NCBI GenBank assembly: GCA_961205875.1
Contig: OY540812.1
Coordinates: 30,451,098 to 30,515,097, forward strand
DNA length: 64,000 bases
Reading direction: 5' to 3'
Source of the DNA: Sialis fuliginosa
Taxonomy: Eukaryota > Arthropoda > Insecta > Megaloptera > Sialidae
The notes under the pieces were generated by a model. The model saw nothing but the letters and a program-made list of their open reading frames with translations, searched no databases and was not told where the DNA came from. Below are positions 1 to 12,177 of the stretch, one piece after another (the stretch's first letter is position 1; each line of letters begins with the position of its first letter). A program made the translations under genes and the position numbers.

Positions 1-375
1 GTATTTTGTCATTTTTGTGCAGTTAATTTAATTTCTGAAGGGTTGTTTCACAAGGGATGTATGATGGAATGGCAGTTAGCTGATGGGCCAATCATCGCAG
101 GTTAGTAGGTATTGGGTGGCCTGGTACATGCGATTTAAAGGTTAGGTTCAGGATGAAAAACTTTTTATTTTTATTTTATTACATTTAAAGTTTTATATTG
201 TATTTTTTTGTATATTCTATAATGTGTGAGTTTGTTTTTATTTCTTATTAGTTTGCGGTACTCTGCCAGGTGATGTTATTTTCCTGTAGGTTTTGCTTTA
301 GTTTTTCTCTTACCTTGTCATATAATGGACATTGAATTATGAGGTGCTCTGTATCGCGTATAAATTTTTTGTAGG
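1..375 (-). pseudogene. LINE (Jockey/R1-like) ORF2 C-terminus and 3' UTR, 5'-truncated relic
   Basis: On the minus strand about 362 down to 248 reads IRDTEHLIIQCPLYDKV followed by REKLKQNLQ and a TAA stop (TTA at 248-250). The pattern D-T-x-E-H-L-I-x-x-C-P-x-Y-x-x-x-R is the usual tail of non-LTR retrotransposon ORF2 proteins, downstream of the RT. Bases 1-247 would be the 3' UTR; the same UTR recurs at about 42400-42655 (shared block around the words ctgatgggcc and gggtggcc). Only about 38 codons of protein remain, so this is a dead 5'-truncated copy. The clade is inferred from pattern only. Confidence 0.7.
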
Positions 376-472
376 GGTGTACAGGAACTGGAATTTTCAA
401 TTCCGGTCGGAACCGGAATCGACGGAATAAAAAAAAAAATTTTAATTAATAATAATAATTAAAACAATATTA

Positions 473-722
473 GTCCAGGCTGTAGAGGCTAAAACAGATT
501 ATTTTTGCGTACAGTTTTAAAACTTACAGGGTATGTTACAAAAGTGGTATAGAATAATACCCTAAGTTTGCTCTGATTATGGTTGTCCGCGACAGGGGTT
601 AACCATAATCAGAGCAAACTTAGGGTATTATTCTACACCATTTTTGTTACATATCCTGTAAGTATTAAAACTGTACGCAAAAATTCCTATTTTAGGTACT
701 TTTTAGCCTAGCCAGCCTGGAC
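473..722. mobile_element. Palindromic TA-flanked MITE
   Basis: Nearly perfect inverted repeat with its centre near 597. Ends are GTCCAGGCTG and its complement, flanked by TA on both sides (471-472, 723-724), as for Tc1/mariner-type elements. Arms of about 120 bp share the complement pair around cataatcagagcaaactta. There is no coding capacity. Confidence 0.7.
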
Positions 723-724
723 TA

Positions 725-843
725 TATACAGGGTGATTAAACGCTGTCGTGCCAAACTTGAACAATACATTGAGAAAAATATTTTAAGCAAAAAAACATT
801 ATATAAACATGTGTCCGGAAATTTGTCATGAGGAGGCTACAGC
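725..843. other. Unidentified host sequence of the hAT insertion at 844
   Basis: Begins CAGGGTGATTAAACGC just after the TA of the previous MITE and resumes after the hAT insertion at about 1842-2010 with the phrase agaacctattgtgcc. It looks like an older repeat, but I see no second terminus. Confidence 0.3.
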
Positions 844-1833
844 TAGGGTTTGCAATCCCGCAATGCGGGATCCCGCATTCCCGCGGGATCCCGCACGTTT
901 TGGAGATCTGCGGATCCCGCACTGAAAATGCGGGATTCGCGCGGAATTTTTTGAACATTAAATTTGTAGATCGCGTGCGTTTTGAATACTTATAAAGCGT
1001 AAATATGGATAAAAAAGGTAGGTAACAATTTTGAAAAAAAAAATTAAGGTTGAGATGACTGAATATGAAACTAGTGAAATAAATTATATCTTGTTCACGA
1101 TTAGTTAAGTGGTTACATACCTCCAGAATTAAAAAAAAAAACGTTCGAAAAATGTGATCGCACAACCGATTAAAACACGCTAGGATTCGCGCGACTCAGG
1201 CTACGAAAGAAGCTCGAACAGCCCGCAGATTACAAAAAAAAACATAAAAAATACGAAATACAAAAATTTAGAAGAAGAATGGCAGATTAAATGAATGTTT
1301 ACCACAAAAATTTAATACACAAAATTCGTGTTTTCTCAAAACTATCTTTTTCTATACGATCTACACGATATTTTTTTAACAGATTGTCCCTAAAATGCAA
1401 CCGTAAATAATGATATTTAGTGGTTTAGTTTTACGTGACATACCGTATATATACCAGCGCGGCGTAAAAGGCGACCTACGTATAAAACAAGGGCTAATTT
1501 ATACGCAACGAAGGACTTAAAAAATTGAAATGGATAATCGAACAAAAAGACAAAAGTAGTTAGAAGCATCTTGTACTTGTACCTAACATATTAGACAATC
1601 TCCTATTCACAGGTGTATTTTATGGATTTTACGTCGGTCTATACGGTACATGTTACGTTTATGTATCATATGTTACCGCTATGAAACTATTTTTCATTAT
1701 TTAATTGTCATGTTAACTAAATAATAGTAATTTTAAGCATGAATAATAAAAATTTTGGAAAAACTGCGGGATCCCGCAAAATTTCCCGCAAAATTCCCGC
1801 GGGAAAAAAAAGTCTGCGGGATTGCAAACCCTA
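844..1833. mobile_element. Non-autonomous hAT element with 8-bp TSD
   Basis: Terminal inverted repeats TAGGGTTTGCAATCCCGC and complement, flanked by the perfect 8-bp duplication GCTACAGC (836-843 and 1834-1841), diagnostic of hAT transposition. Subterminal regions carry many copies of the short GC-rich word GCGGGATCCCGC, striking in this AT-rich window and probably transposase-binding repeats (inference). The interior (about 1000-1740) has no transposase. The 142-codon frame at 737-1165 on the minus strand crosses the element border and is not a gene. Confidence 0.88.
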
Positions 1834-1841
1834 GCTACAGC

Positions 1842-3110
1842 CCTCCAAAGATTTTACTCAAAATTAGTTTTTATTTAATATCTTGAGAACCTATTGTGCC
1901 ATAGTTATGAAATTTGATACAGGGTTTAGTATTAATAAGTATTATCTATATCCAGTAACAACCAATAGTAATTTTGACCAGGGTTGTATGGGCCCAGGAG
2001 GCCCGTCGATTTTTATTCAGTATTTTTTGTTCTTCAATTTTTTTCTGAGTTAAAAATTTGAATAAAACTGTATCAGACAAAATACACAAAAATATACTTT
2101 GCTCATTTATCATAGGATAAACCGTTTACGAGCAATTTCGATGCAAAAGAAAGTATGCAGAATTTTACTTAATACGGATGCTTAAAATTAAACAAAATAA
2201 ATGTATATTTCTGTTCTTTGATTAAAGGTAATAATGAATAAATTGCGTTTTATCATTGTTATTAGTTGTCTTATTATCGAAAATACGAAAAGCGATAATT
2301 TTTTATAGAAAAATAGTTCTCTGGATACTTCCCGTTGATCTCGAATCTTGAAATTTGGCGCAAAGAAAAGTCTTATAGCACAAACAAATGAAAAAACCGG
2401 TAATTATTAATTTAAAACTTAATTTTTACGGTTTATTTCATACAGCGTTTTAGAGTCTAAGTAAAGACGCTTCGGGAATCGGGTCCATTGTCTACGTAAC
2501 TATCTATTGTCAATAATTAAGTCTTATATAACAGTACGGAACCCTCAGGGCGCGACTTCTACTCGCACTTGTCCGTATTTTATTGACGTATGTATAGCAG
2601 AAAAAATTAGATTTTGATTGAAATTATTGATCTAGACGAGACTGTTACTTGAAAAATTAAAGACCGAGACGAGACTTACATGACTCTCGTCTCGTGCGCA
2701 GTCCTATTGATTTATAGCTTTTTGAAAAATCAATTGAATTTAATTTAAAAAAATACATTTACAAGCTTCAAAAACGTTTATTGAGTAATCACTCTGCGAC
2801 TTACATAATTGTACAAAGATGCGATAATTATTTTTTTTAATATTAAATTTTACTTTGAAGATTAAATAAGACATAACATTTAACTACTAAAGATCTTAAG
2901 ACGTGATATTAAATAATTGCAAACCTCTGTATTATGTTTGATCTAATGAAGATTAAACACAACAGAGTACCCTGCGGTCCAGCAGTAATTTCTTGTTCTA
3001 TATAATAATCTACAAGTCTTGACAGAAGATGTGGACATATTATAATTGAATAAATTCATAAGGACATTCTCAGTAGAGGTTAAATACGTTAGCATATACT
3101 ACAATCAGTT
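1842..3110. other. AT-rich interspersed sequence, no gene seen
   Basis: Contains a short region rich in gagacgag / cgtctcg words (2630-2700) related to one at 33420-33725, probably parts of an old repeat. No open frame with recognisable protein features. Confidence 0.4.
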
Positions 3111-3111
3111 T

Positions 3112-3830
3112 ACATACAGTTTTCCAGTTATCAATGCATCTAAATTAATCGCTATTTTGCTACATACCCTATTTCGTTATACAATTTTTTTGTTAAAAAA
3201 ATACATAATTTTATTTTATTAATGGTAATTTACTACAATAGGTGCTCAAAGCGTAATTATGTAATTATAAACAAAAAAATTGTATGACTGTTTCATTTAA
3301 TAGGGTATGTAGCAAAATAGTCACTTTGGGAATTAATTTAGATACATTTATAACTGGAAAACTGTCAGACCCAGGTCCAAGCTTTGTATGGTGAATTTGT
3401 AGGTGACATTATGACATACCAAAATAATGATAAAGAATACCACATATTGTAGATACTTTTGGAGAAAAATGTCATTTTCATAAAAATTTTCAAAAAAATA
3501 AATACATATATTTTCGTATAATATTTTACTCACAATGAGCCAAGGAATCAGCTCCTAAAATATCTGTATCCCAAACCAGACCACATATATATTATATGAC
3601 ACGGACGAAATCGTGGATAATAGCTAGTTGAAAATATATTTTTTGAATGATAGTATCATTAACTATTAACTTGTTGTAAACTATGTATTGACGTTTATTT
3701 ACATTTATCGACATTCAAGAGAGTGGGTGTCTGTGTAAAGGATAAAGTTCAGGACGACCACAAGTTTCGGAGGAATTCTCTTATCGTCTGGCTGGATGTT
3801 ACCCGTACTGTGGTGGCCACATTAAACACA
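3112..3830 (+). mobile_element. Repeat H copy 1 with inverted-repeat head and Helitron-like end
   Basis: 3112-3176 and 3301-3367 are inverted copies of each other (word tagggtatgtagcaaaatag and complement). The following 3370-3830 is an inverted copy of 18560-19150 and 58681-59310. At 3603-3627 it reads ACGGACGAAATCGTGGATAA then TAGCTAG and T, close to the terminus of the Helitron at 17040-17064 (short hairpin, then CTAG before T). Homology with the other copies continues past the CTAG to 3830, so the Helitron end lies inside a larger repeat and the boundary is uncertain. Confidence 0.55.
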
Positions 3831-4091
3831 TAAAAAAATGTCTAATTTACTGAAAGAAAAGCAATAAAATACATTCTGACATACTTACCTTAGAAAAAAT
3901 AAAATACACATTTACATTTACACTGATATAGTACACTAATAAATAGGATTGTATCAGTAGGTACTGCACAATGTATTTAATAATTAACTTATTAATATTA
4001 AATTAAAAACAAGATTAATAGTGACTCCCTTGGGTCTGTCTTGCAGAGCAAAGTTTTTCGAAAGAAGGTTTAAAAAAATATTGTATGAGGA

Positions 4092-4107
4092 GGGGGGGGG
4101 GGGGGGG
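4092..4107. repeat. G16 homopolymer
   Basis: Sixteen consecutive G in AT-rich DNA, within a degraded hAT-like fragment whose right end (GGTTGAGAAACACTG) is at about 4150-4164. Other homopolymers: G20 at 59595-59614 and C11 at 55790-55800. Confidence 0.9.
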
Positions 4108-4169
4108 AATGAGATATGTGATTGAAAATTGGGTCGCAAATACTAAAAGGTTGAGAAACACTGCATTAC

Positions 4170-4930
4170 ATGATACCAATCTACTCTTGAATATATAATA
4201 TCCCATCCCCTAATACACTTATATTACTTACGTTACTGTTTTACATACGATTGTTTAGATAAAAGAGAGGATTAAAGTACCCCCACCCCAATATAATAAC
4301 ATATCTACGAGTACATTACTAATGTGACTATTTTGAAACGAATTGTCATTGTAATGTAATCTGTCTGTACGACAGGAGCAAAGCAAGTAATATGGTTGGT
4401 GTCTGGGTATATTTGTTATGTTGTGGCAACACTGTGCGCCTATTGTCTATTCTGTTTCCAGGATTGTTAATAAACTCTGGTTTATATCATTCGCTTACGT
4501 TGTATCTCTATGTACCTACAATAATGTACATATAGATTATAGCCTAACAATTTTTTTTTAAGGCAAGTATAAGTTATAGTTGTACAATTAGTGTTCTGTG
4601 CCATCAGACCCCCATATAAATTATTGAAAATTTTGAAAAACGTGTAAGGACAAAACATTGTGACAAATATATTTTGTTGAAAAACTTTTTCTCTAAAACC
4701 AAAGGTTCAGCAGTTATGGTATAAGGAAATAAACAATTAAGTGTCTATATAACAATTAATTGCGCTAGAATTTTTCAATTCTGATAGTTTTGGCTCAATC
4801 TTCATGGAATGCTCAATGTTCATTATTTTTTCAGACTTTTCTGAGCGATCCTTTGGTGATAAGGGTATGGGACAGCAATTTTTGAACGTTCCCGAAAAAT
4901 GTTTAAAAAATGCATACAAAATACATCATA
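4170..4930. other. AT-rich spacer, no gene seen
   Basis: No recognisable coding region, tRNA or clear transposon termini. The 60-codon frame at 4737-4919 on the minus strand shows no family features. Confidence 0.35.
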
Positions 4931-4939
4931 CATATATAT

Positions 4940-6666
4940 AGCATTTCCAGTAGTTTTTTAAAAAAAAGGGCGCACGTATGTCACAGATTTTGTTCCCATT
5001 TTTTTTTCTCAAAGTACATATAAAAAAATCACGTTTCCCTAAATCTTTTCTCCCCGCCCCCATTTTTGGCCAAATTACGATTTTTTAAACTTTTGAAATC
5101 GAGCGAAATTAGACTTTTTTCGATAATACCTTATTTTTCAAAATGTCCCTTATTATGCATGTTATAAGGCTCTTTTTCTTCGTTTTTTGTTGATCTTTCA
5201 TTTGAAATCGGTTTTAGACCCGAATATTCAATTTTGGCCGAATGCGATACCAAAAATTAAGTTTGATTTTTTGTAAAAATAGTCGATTTTGAAATTGCCG
5301 CCAAATATTTTGGTTTCAAAAACTTTTAAAGTTACACTTGTTTTTAGATGTCTTATTTTCCAAAAAACGCTATATTCACACCATTAAAACTTTTTTCTCT
5401 ATACTCCAAATTGCAGCAAATTTTGGCAAACGTTTCCTTTATTTATCCTTTAAACAACCCTCAAAAACATTTTTTCATATTGAGCTCCTAAGTGAGATAT
5501 AATTTTTATAAAACACCTAATTACTCGTGTATTAAAGTTAAGAATTTACAGGAATTTTCAGTGTTTCTGAAATATCGGGGCTCCTGATAATCGAATGAAA
5601 AATATACCATTTAATTCATTATGAAATTCCCTACAAATCTACATAAGTTTAATTTTTTTAGATTAATTACAAAATATTTTAAAATAATTTATAAAAATAA
5701 ATAAAAACTTTGTACATCGATTCCTAATTTATTTAATAACAACTTTAAAAGTATGTTAATAGTGTCTCATAACTTCGTTGTTTAATAGGTTTGTACTCAT
5801 TTCTAAGACTGGCTCGCTTGCGCTCGTTCGGCTTTTATTTTTTTATAGGTTTTTTAATTAATCTAAAAAAATTTAACTTATGTAGATTTGTAGGGAATCT
5901 TAACGAATTAAGTGGTATATTTTTTATTCGAATATCAGGAGCCCCGATATTTCAGAAACACTGAAAATTCCTGTAAATTCTTAACTTTAATACACGAGTA
6001 ATTAGGTGTTTTATAAAAATTATATCTCACTTAGGAGCTCAATATGAAAAAATGTTTTTTGGGGGTTGTTTTAAGGATAAAGCAGGGAAACTTTAGCCAA
6101 AATTTGGTGCAATTTGAAGTATAGAGAAAAAAGTTTTAATGGTGTGAATTTAGCGCTTTTTGGAAAATAAGACATCTTAAAACAAGTGTAACTTTAAAAG
6201 TTTTTGACCAAATTAAAAAATCTATAAATATTTGGAAACTACATAAAAAATAGAATAAAATGACCTTTATCGGAAGTATTTTGGTTGAAACCAAAATATT
6301 TGGCGGCAATTTCAAAATCGATTATTTTTACAAAAAATCAAACTTAATGTTTTGGTACCGCATTCGGCCAAAATTGAATATTCGGGTTTAAAACCGATTT
6401 CAAATGAAAGATCAACAAAAAACGAAGAAAAAGAGCCTTATAACATGCGTAATAAGGGACATTTTGAAAAATAAGGTATTATCGAAAAAAGTCTAATTTC
6501 GCTCGATTTCAAGTTTAAAAAATCGTAATTCGGCCAAAAAAGAGGGCGGGGGGAAAAGATTTTGGGAAACATGTTTTTTTGATATGTTGATATGTACTTT
6601 TTAAAATTGGGAACAAAATCGGTGATATACGTGCGCCCTGTTTTTTAAAAAACTACTGGAAATGCT
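4940..6666. mobile_element. Large foldback (MULE/FB-type) element with 9-bp TSD
   Basis: The two halves (about 4940-5750 and 5830-6666) are long inverted copies with small indels. Termini are AGCATTTCCAGTAGTTTTTT and complement. Both ends are flanked by CATATATAT (4931-4939 and 6667-6675), a 9-bp target duplication of the kind made by Mutator-like and Foldback elements; the low complexity of the duplication weakens it a little. The centre (about 5780-5830) is a short unique spacer containing ctcgcttgcgctcgttcggc. No transposase frame is present, so it must be mobilised in trans. Confidence 0.8.
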
Positions 6667-6675
6667 CATATATAT

Positions 6676-7886
6676 AGTTAAATTTGTGCTTCATTTGACA
6701 CCCTACACTCTTCCATTTCCATTTCCAAATTTACCCCTTAATATTAACCCCCAGAATCAAAATTCAACTTTTTATACTTCATCAAAGAGATTATAAAATG
6801 TACTTATACTGGAATTTTATGGTATGATGTGACTTATCAAGTCAACTACTGAAATTTACATATTTTTTACTTTCGTTTTTAATTCTAGAACTGAATCACA
6901 TTTCAATTTGCAAAAAAAATCTGAAAAATAGAAATGTCAATCTTTAAAATGTAATTTTTTCCTTTTTTTCTAGCAATTTTCTTCTTCAGAAAATGTTATA
7001 TTTGTTAATTATATATTTTTTTTTAACAAAATAATTTTATTAAGAAACCTGAACCCTAAAAAAATAACGGTTTTTGAACCCAAATAGTTTGCAACATGTT
7101 GAACCCAAACCGAAATTTATGTTTAAACCCGAACCGAACCCGAACCATAAATAAATACCGGTTCAAGTCCCTGGTCACCACACTCTATTTCCGTGCCAAA
7201 TTTCAAATTTTTACGTCGAATAGTTTCAGAAAAAATTTTCTGTGACAGACAGATGGACGGACGAATGCCGCAGTGATTCCATATGTGTTTCGTTTGGCAC
7301 GGAACACTAAAAACTATGCAAACAAACGTAGGAATTATGTGACTGTGTCGGGATGCATTTTCGAGGGATTGACGTAAATACTTCCCAATTCAAGGTCACG
7401 TTATTTGCGACAGTGAGGTTGTATAAAACTCAGATTTATGATATGCTTGTGCCGTCGTTGACCATGTTTTGTACCTCCTGACCCTTTTAGCTACTGGTAG
7501 GTTACCTACTGGTAATGGTATATTTTCGATAGCTTCTGAGACGCACTTTCTAATATTGTTCGTCTTTTATACTTATATTTTTATTTTTAATATTATATGA
7601 AGTTTTACACTCACTTAAACTGTTTAAATGTTTTGTACCTCGTAGATTTAATCGAGATCTATAACTTGAGACCAAAACCAGCGTGATAGTTACTCCGAGT
7701 GTCTACTGATTATAAATTTACACTAGCGCTCAAAACGATTACTGCACGTTTTGCCCCCATTCAGTACAGACCAATACGCCGGTTAGAATGATACCAAAAT
7801 CATCCCAGTTGGACTTTTAGTTTCTGAGTTATACAATGGTTTTAGATCACCCTGAAAACGTTACATTAAGTTTCTGAAATATCCCC
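6676..7886. other. Degraded repeats, no gene
   Basis: 7030-7170 is rich in gaacccgaaccg-type words. 7180-7310 contains a fragment of the widespread repeat type built around cagacagatggacggacg, ending tttggcacggaacac. Nothing coding. Confidence 0.4.
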
Positions 7887-7888
7887 TA

Positions 7889-8717
7889 CACAGTAAAAAA
7901 TTTTGTGTAAAATCAACACAATCCTAGTGTTAGAATCCGTCGACACAATTTTAGTGTTAATTTTCAACACAAAAAATAGTGTTGAATTTTTAACACAAAT
8001 ATTGTGTCAAAATTAACATTAATTTTGTGTCGACTGTATCTAACACTAGAATTGTGTTGATTTTACACAAAATAAGTGTTAACTCATTTATTATTTGAGT
8101 TTGAATATAAAGGTTAGGGAATTAATTAAGAATAAATAAATTTTTCATGCTTATGAAGAAAATTAGTTTATTTCATTTCTTTAAATTTTTCAAACTCTGT
8201 AATTTTTAATAACTATTATAAATTGTATCGTTAAATAACAATTTATGTAGCAAATTTCTTATAAGAAAGTAAGGTTAGTTGAGCATTTTATATGATTATA
8301 AATACAGTAAACTTTTACTTACTTTAATTAATATCAATTTTACTTTTTTTTATTCAGAACAATCTGGTTTTTTTTATCAAATATATTTAAATAAACTTTT
8401 TTTCATAAAATTGAACACTATAATTTATACGCCCGAGTGGTTAAGTAGCTGTCCGGTAAAACAATGCGTTTGGCGCGTAAACTGAAGAAAGGACGCGCCA
8501 ACAACACAAACTTAGTGTTAATATTTCCCGCTTGACACTAATTTTGTGTCATTTTATCTAGTAACACACAAAAAGTGTTAATATCGTGAAAACAACACTA
8601 TTTTCATGTTAAAATTCAGGTAACACAAAAAAAGTGTCAAATTAACACACAAAAATCAACACACAATTTTTCAACACAGACCGTTTTTGACGCAAATACA
8701 CAATATTTTTTACTGTG
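7889..8717. mobile_element. Palindromic TA-flanked element with AGTGTTA subterminal arrays and tRNA-like core
   Basis: Termini CACAGTAAAAAATTTTGTG and near-complement, flanked by TA (7887-7888, 8718-8719). Both subterminal regions (7900-8075 and 8505-8700) hold many dispersed copies of AGTGTTA / TAACACT in both orientations. The core (8080-8500) is AT-rich and unrelated, except 8430-8475, which reads gcccgagtggttaag then tagctgtccggta, resembling the A-box half of a tRNA-Ser/Leu. No B box follows. Confidence 0.7.
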
Positions 8718-8719
8718 TA

Positions 8720-10199
8720 CCCAGTATCTGGCTGACGTAAACACTAGACGTTATTCAGGTCAAAAAATGTTAATACTGAAAAGAGGGGAGCAAAAACGGG
8801 TTTTCAAAAATTTTCTGCAGACAAATTAAAGATCAAGAAATTTTACACAAATAATTGCCTCCACATATTTCTTTATAACTGTAGCAGTTTTTGCGTAAAA
8901 CTATCATCAAATCACTATCAAAATCAAGCGTTATAGCAGCACGCCACTACGTATTATACAAGTAATATATTGAACAAATCAAAAAAAGTTATACATAATT
9001 AATATAAATAATTCAATAATGCAAGAAATGAAAAATGTATATTTAACACCTCGATATTTGCAAAAATATTATTTCTCAGAAAGTTTGATATACTTAGCGA
9101 TTTTTATCGAAATAGTACAGATGTAGATGTAATACATATACACTATACATATCAGATATTTATCTTATTAGTACAATACTGATATTTACCTATAGTGTCG
9201 TGAAGAGCTGGCTTTAAATAATATATGTGTATGTACATAGTTTGCTAGTTTCGACAGAGTAAATAAAGCATTGTACATATGTATATATGTATATATAATT
9301 TATGTTTATACAGGATTATTCATGAGGGAGCTTTTATAGCTTCTCAAAGATTCTGCCTAAAATAGTTTTTGAAGTGAAACCTCTTTATGTGAATTGGAAT
9401 GACCTCGACAGATTTTATAATCAATAGATTTTACTCACAAATCACATATAATATACTAATATAGATAATAAGCTCTTATGGCCATCATCAGTGCCGGATT
9501 AACAACGTAGTAGGAGTAGGAAATGCTACGGGCCTCGCGTCTCTGGGGGCCCCGCGATTTTGCGGTTCAATATCTCTTATTGGACTTATTACTTTCCGTC
9601 CAATGATTGATACGGGGTGTCCAAATCTACAGTAATTAATAATTAAAATTTACGGTTTCCGTTCTCGATTCGATTTAATCGAAAAATCGATTTTTGAATC
9701 TCCGATCTTCGATTTTTTTTAATCGATTTTTCTAAATTTACTCAAATCAAATCAAGAAAATTTTGTTTTTAAAAGTGGTGTTTTATTATACATTCCTCAA
9801 AAAAATAAGGGATAATTAATTTAAAAAAAAGCAAAACAAAATATTCATGTTTTCAAACAGTTATATTTCCGTGAAAATTAATTAGATTCTCGTGTTCCAA
9901 AGCTCATTCAAAAGCTTGCACTTATATAATTAATTATATACATATGAATAAAAATTTCAACAAATTTTATCATCCCTTTCCGTTCTTAGCGAAGAGTTAA
10001 AAAAAATATCCCTTAATTTTTTATTAACGGATCAATTTTGTTGTGGATTGTATATTCTAAATCAAGTCAGTCAGCGGCACAGTTAGGAGATGTGTAAGGG
10101 GGCGGGGCGGTTCGACCCGAGTGATACCCTGAAGGGGTGACATCTACCTTATTTGTTAAAAAATAAAACCTATTTACCCATAGACATAGAGCCATAGAC
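8720..10199. other. Mixed degraded repeats, no gene
   Basis: 9486-9560 begins CAGTGCCGGATTAAC and is GC-rich (gggggccccgcgatttt), like the end of a hAT-type element. 9660-9760 is rich in atcgattttt words. 10080-10110 has a short GC-rich patch. No open frame with family features. Confidence 0.4.
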
Positions 10200-10200
10200 A

Positions 10201-10451
10201 AACAGAGCCGTGTCAAAAGAAAGAGATGGAAAATGATTTGGGATATACTTGTCCTTATTTAATTCATTCATCTATTTCATTCTTATTAGAAAAAGAGATA
10301 GATGTATCCCGAAAAAATGGTGTAACATTTCTTCAAAACAGTGAGAGAGTTTGGGATATATCTATCTCTTTTTCTAATAAGAAAGAAATATTACTTCTGT
10401 TTTAATAAACACAAACCATTTTCTATCTCTTTCTTTTGACGCGGCTCTGTT
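10201..10451. mobile_element. Small palindromic MITE
   Basis: Inverted termini AACAGAGCCGTGTCAAAAGA and a near-complement; the inner arms also match (agaaaaagagatagatgta against its complement). The target duplication is not clear. Non-coding. Confidence 0.65.
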
Positions 10452-10809
10452 TTCGAATTATTATTTAAATAAATCAATATCTTTGTTAAAATGAAATCGC
10501 TTTTTATTGTATTGGCCTTTTGTCTTTGTCGGCTTTTTGTCCTTGCCGGCTTTTCAGGATTCGGCCTTTTGTCGTAGACCCGCTTGCTACAGTGGATTAC
10601 ATTATATTATTAACAGGTAATTATTGGATTATAATTATATAAATAGATTCTCAGAAATGGGAATATTTTGAACTATAAAAATAATAATAATAATAATATA
10701 TGTATATTTTTCACATTGATATACATAGTATATTATAGAGAAATAGTCACACAAAGATACATTTTAATTATCATAATAAAACTATTCAAGTTACAGAAAA
10801 ACAGACAAT

Positions 10810-12170
10810 TTAAAACTCATTCAGATCATAAATACATTTATCTATTAAAATGTTCTTGCAGGCGTTTTTGAATACTTTTATGTTTTCAATACTCCTGATT
10901 TGTTGTGGTAGCTTATTATAAAAAATAATATCTACCGTTATATAAAGGTGAATGCTATGCTCATATGCAGCCAGTCTGTGTTTAGGTGTTCGTAGTTGTA
11001 ATGCACTTCTAGTATTATATATGTGATTGTAATTGTTAAATTCAATAAGTATTGTTTATATTTGTTTTTATATTGATTATACAGTCTAAAATGTACATTG
11101 CATGAAGAGTTAATATTTTATAATGTTTGAAATAATGCAAGATGTCATTTGACTTATACCTGCAATTACCAGTATTACTTTTTTCTGTAATATAAACACT
11201 TGGTTGCAGTGGCGTATTTACGTTAAGTGCCGCCCTGGGCAAAAAACAAATTGCCGCCCCTTTACCAAGGGAAAATACAATTTATTTTTGATAGAAGTCA
11301 GAATTACTATATGAACTGAAAAGTGAGACCGGTTTTTATAAGTGATGTAGAACAAAATATAATATAAATTAAAAACTAGGGTCCTTTTTTTTTGGCCACA
11401 TCAATTGAAATTCCTATTTATTAAACAAAAGTCGCACTACTAATTTTTTGTCTTCCTATTTATTATATTCTGTATTAAACTAAAAGAAACTAAAGAATCT
11501 GCCGCCCCTCTCAGCCTTCCGCCCTAGGCCATGGCCCCCATGGCCCCATGGTAAATACACCACTGCTTGGTTGGCTGTTTGTGATGAGCCCCACAGCATT
11601 AAACCATATTTCATTTTACTGTGCACATAGGCATAATATATTACTTTTAGTGTGTCTATGTTTATGTAGTCTCTCAGATTTCTGAACAAGTATATTATTC
11701 TATTTAAGGATTTAGTTATAACATATCTATAACATGTTTATTCCAGCATAAGTTTTCAGTTATTACAACACCGAGAAATTTTATCTCTGTGACTCGCTGT
11801 AAGGTTTCTAGTACCATTTTTAAGATTGAAATTAATTAGTTGCGTTTTTTGAGTATTTAATATAAGTTTATTTAACCAAGTTATTTACAGTTGATTTCCT
11901 TTGTGATTAATATTATTAATGTCATTATCTTTTATTAAAACAGTAATGTCATCTGCGTAAATTACAATACTTGAAGTATTAATGAAATCAGGTAGGTCAT
12001 TAATGTAAATCAAAAATAGTAAGGGACCCAATACACTGCCTTGTGGTACACCAATTTCAATAGGATCAATCACGTGGTAATAGTCATGTAGATTACATTT
12101 AACAACATTAAATTGACAAACATTTAATGTACTTGCATCAGTCCCGGACAATACCCTAGTGTTGGACACT
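10810..12170 (-). pseudogene. LINE ORF2 relic: reverse transcriptase palm and C-terminal domain, split by a hAT insertion
   Basis: Read on the minus strand, 12130-11890 encodes the RT core: the motif [10 protein letters not shown], then [10 protein letters not shown] and the catalytic YADD. 11700-11600 gives FRNLRDYINIDTLKVIYYA then YVHSKMKYGLMLWG, the usual post-RT block. After the hAT insertion (11207-11565) the protein resumes in 11200-11050 with ILTLHAMYILDCI, and 11045-10810 gives YNTRSALQLRTPKHRLA, then FYNKLPQQIRSIENIKVFKN and a TAA stop at 10810-10812. This is the architecture of a Jockey/CR1-group non-LTR element. The endonuclease and RT N-terminal half are absent and the frames are broken, so it is inactive. 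A short AAT microsatellite at 10678-10698 may be the remnant of its 3' tail. Confidence 0.85.
11207..11565. mobile_element. Non-autonomous hAT MITE inserted in the LINE
   Basis: Termini CAGTGGCGTATTTAC and its near-complement, flanked by the perfect 8-bp duplication CTTGGTTG (11199-11206, 11566-11573). The interior has the GC-rich words gccgccctgggc and ccatggcccccatgg, shared with 49590-49738 and 52322-52379. It interrupts the LINE coding sequence, so it is the younger event. Confidence 0.92.
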
Positions 12171-12177
12171 TGTTTAA
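12128..12177 (+). mobile_element. PIF/Harbinger-type MITE G copy 1, left part (right part 17866-18424)
   Basis: tgtacttgcatcagtcccgg and the following tagtgttggacacttgttt match the left end of the intact MITE G at 39063. The element is cut at the TTAA of 12174-12177 by the piggyBac-like element and resumes at 17866, ending with ACTGGTGCCAGTACC then TTA near 18424. Its left terminus is worn and lies against the LINE relic. Confidence 0.7.

Noticed and set aside
737..1165. 142-codon minus-strand frame
   Set aside because: It crosses the border of a hAT element with a clear target duplication and has no domain.
8431..8480. tRNA-Ser/Leu gene
   Set aside because: Only an A-box-like half is present; no anticodon arm, B box or terminator.
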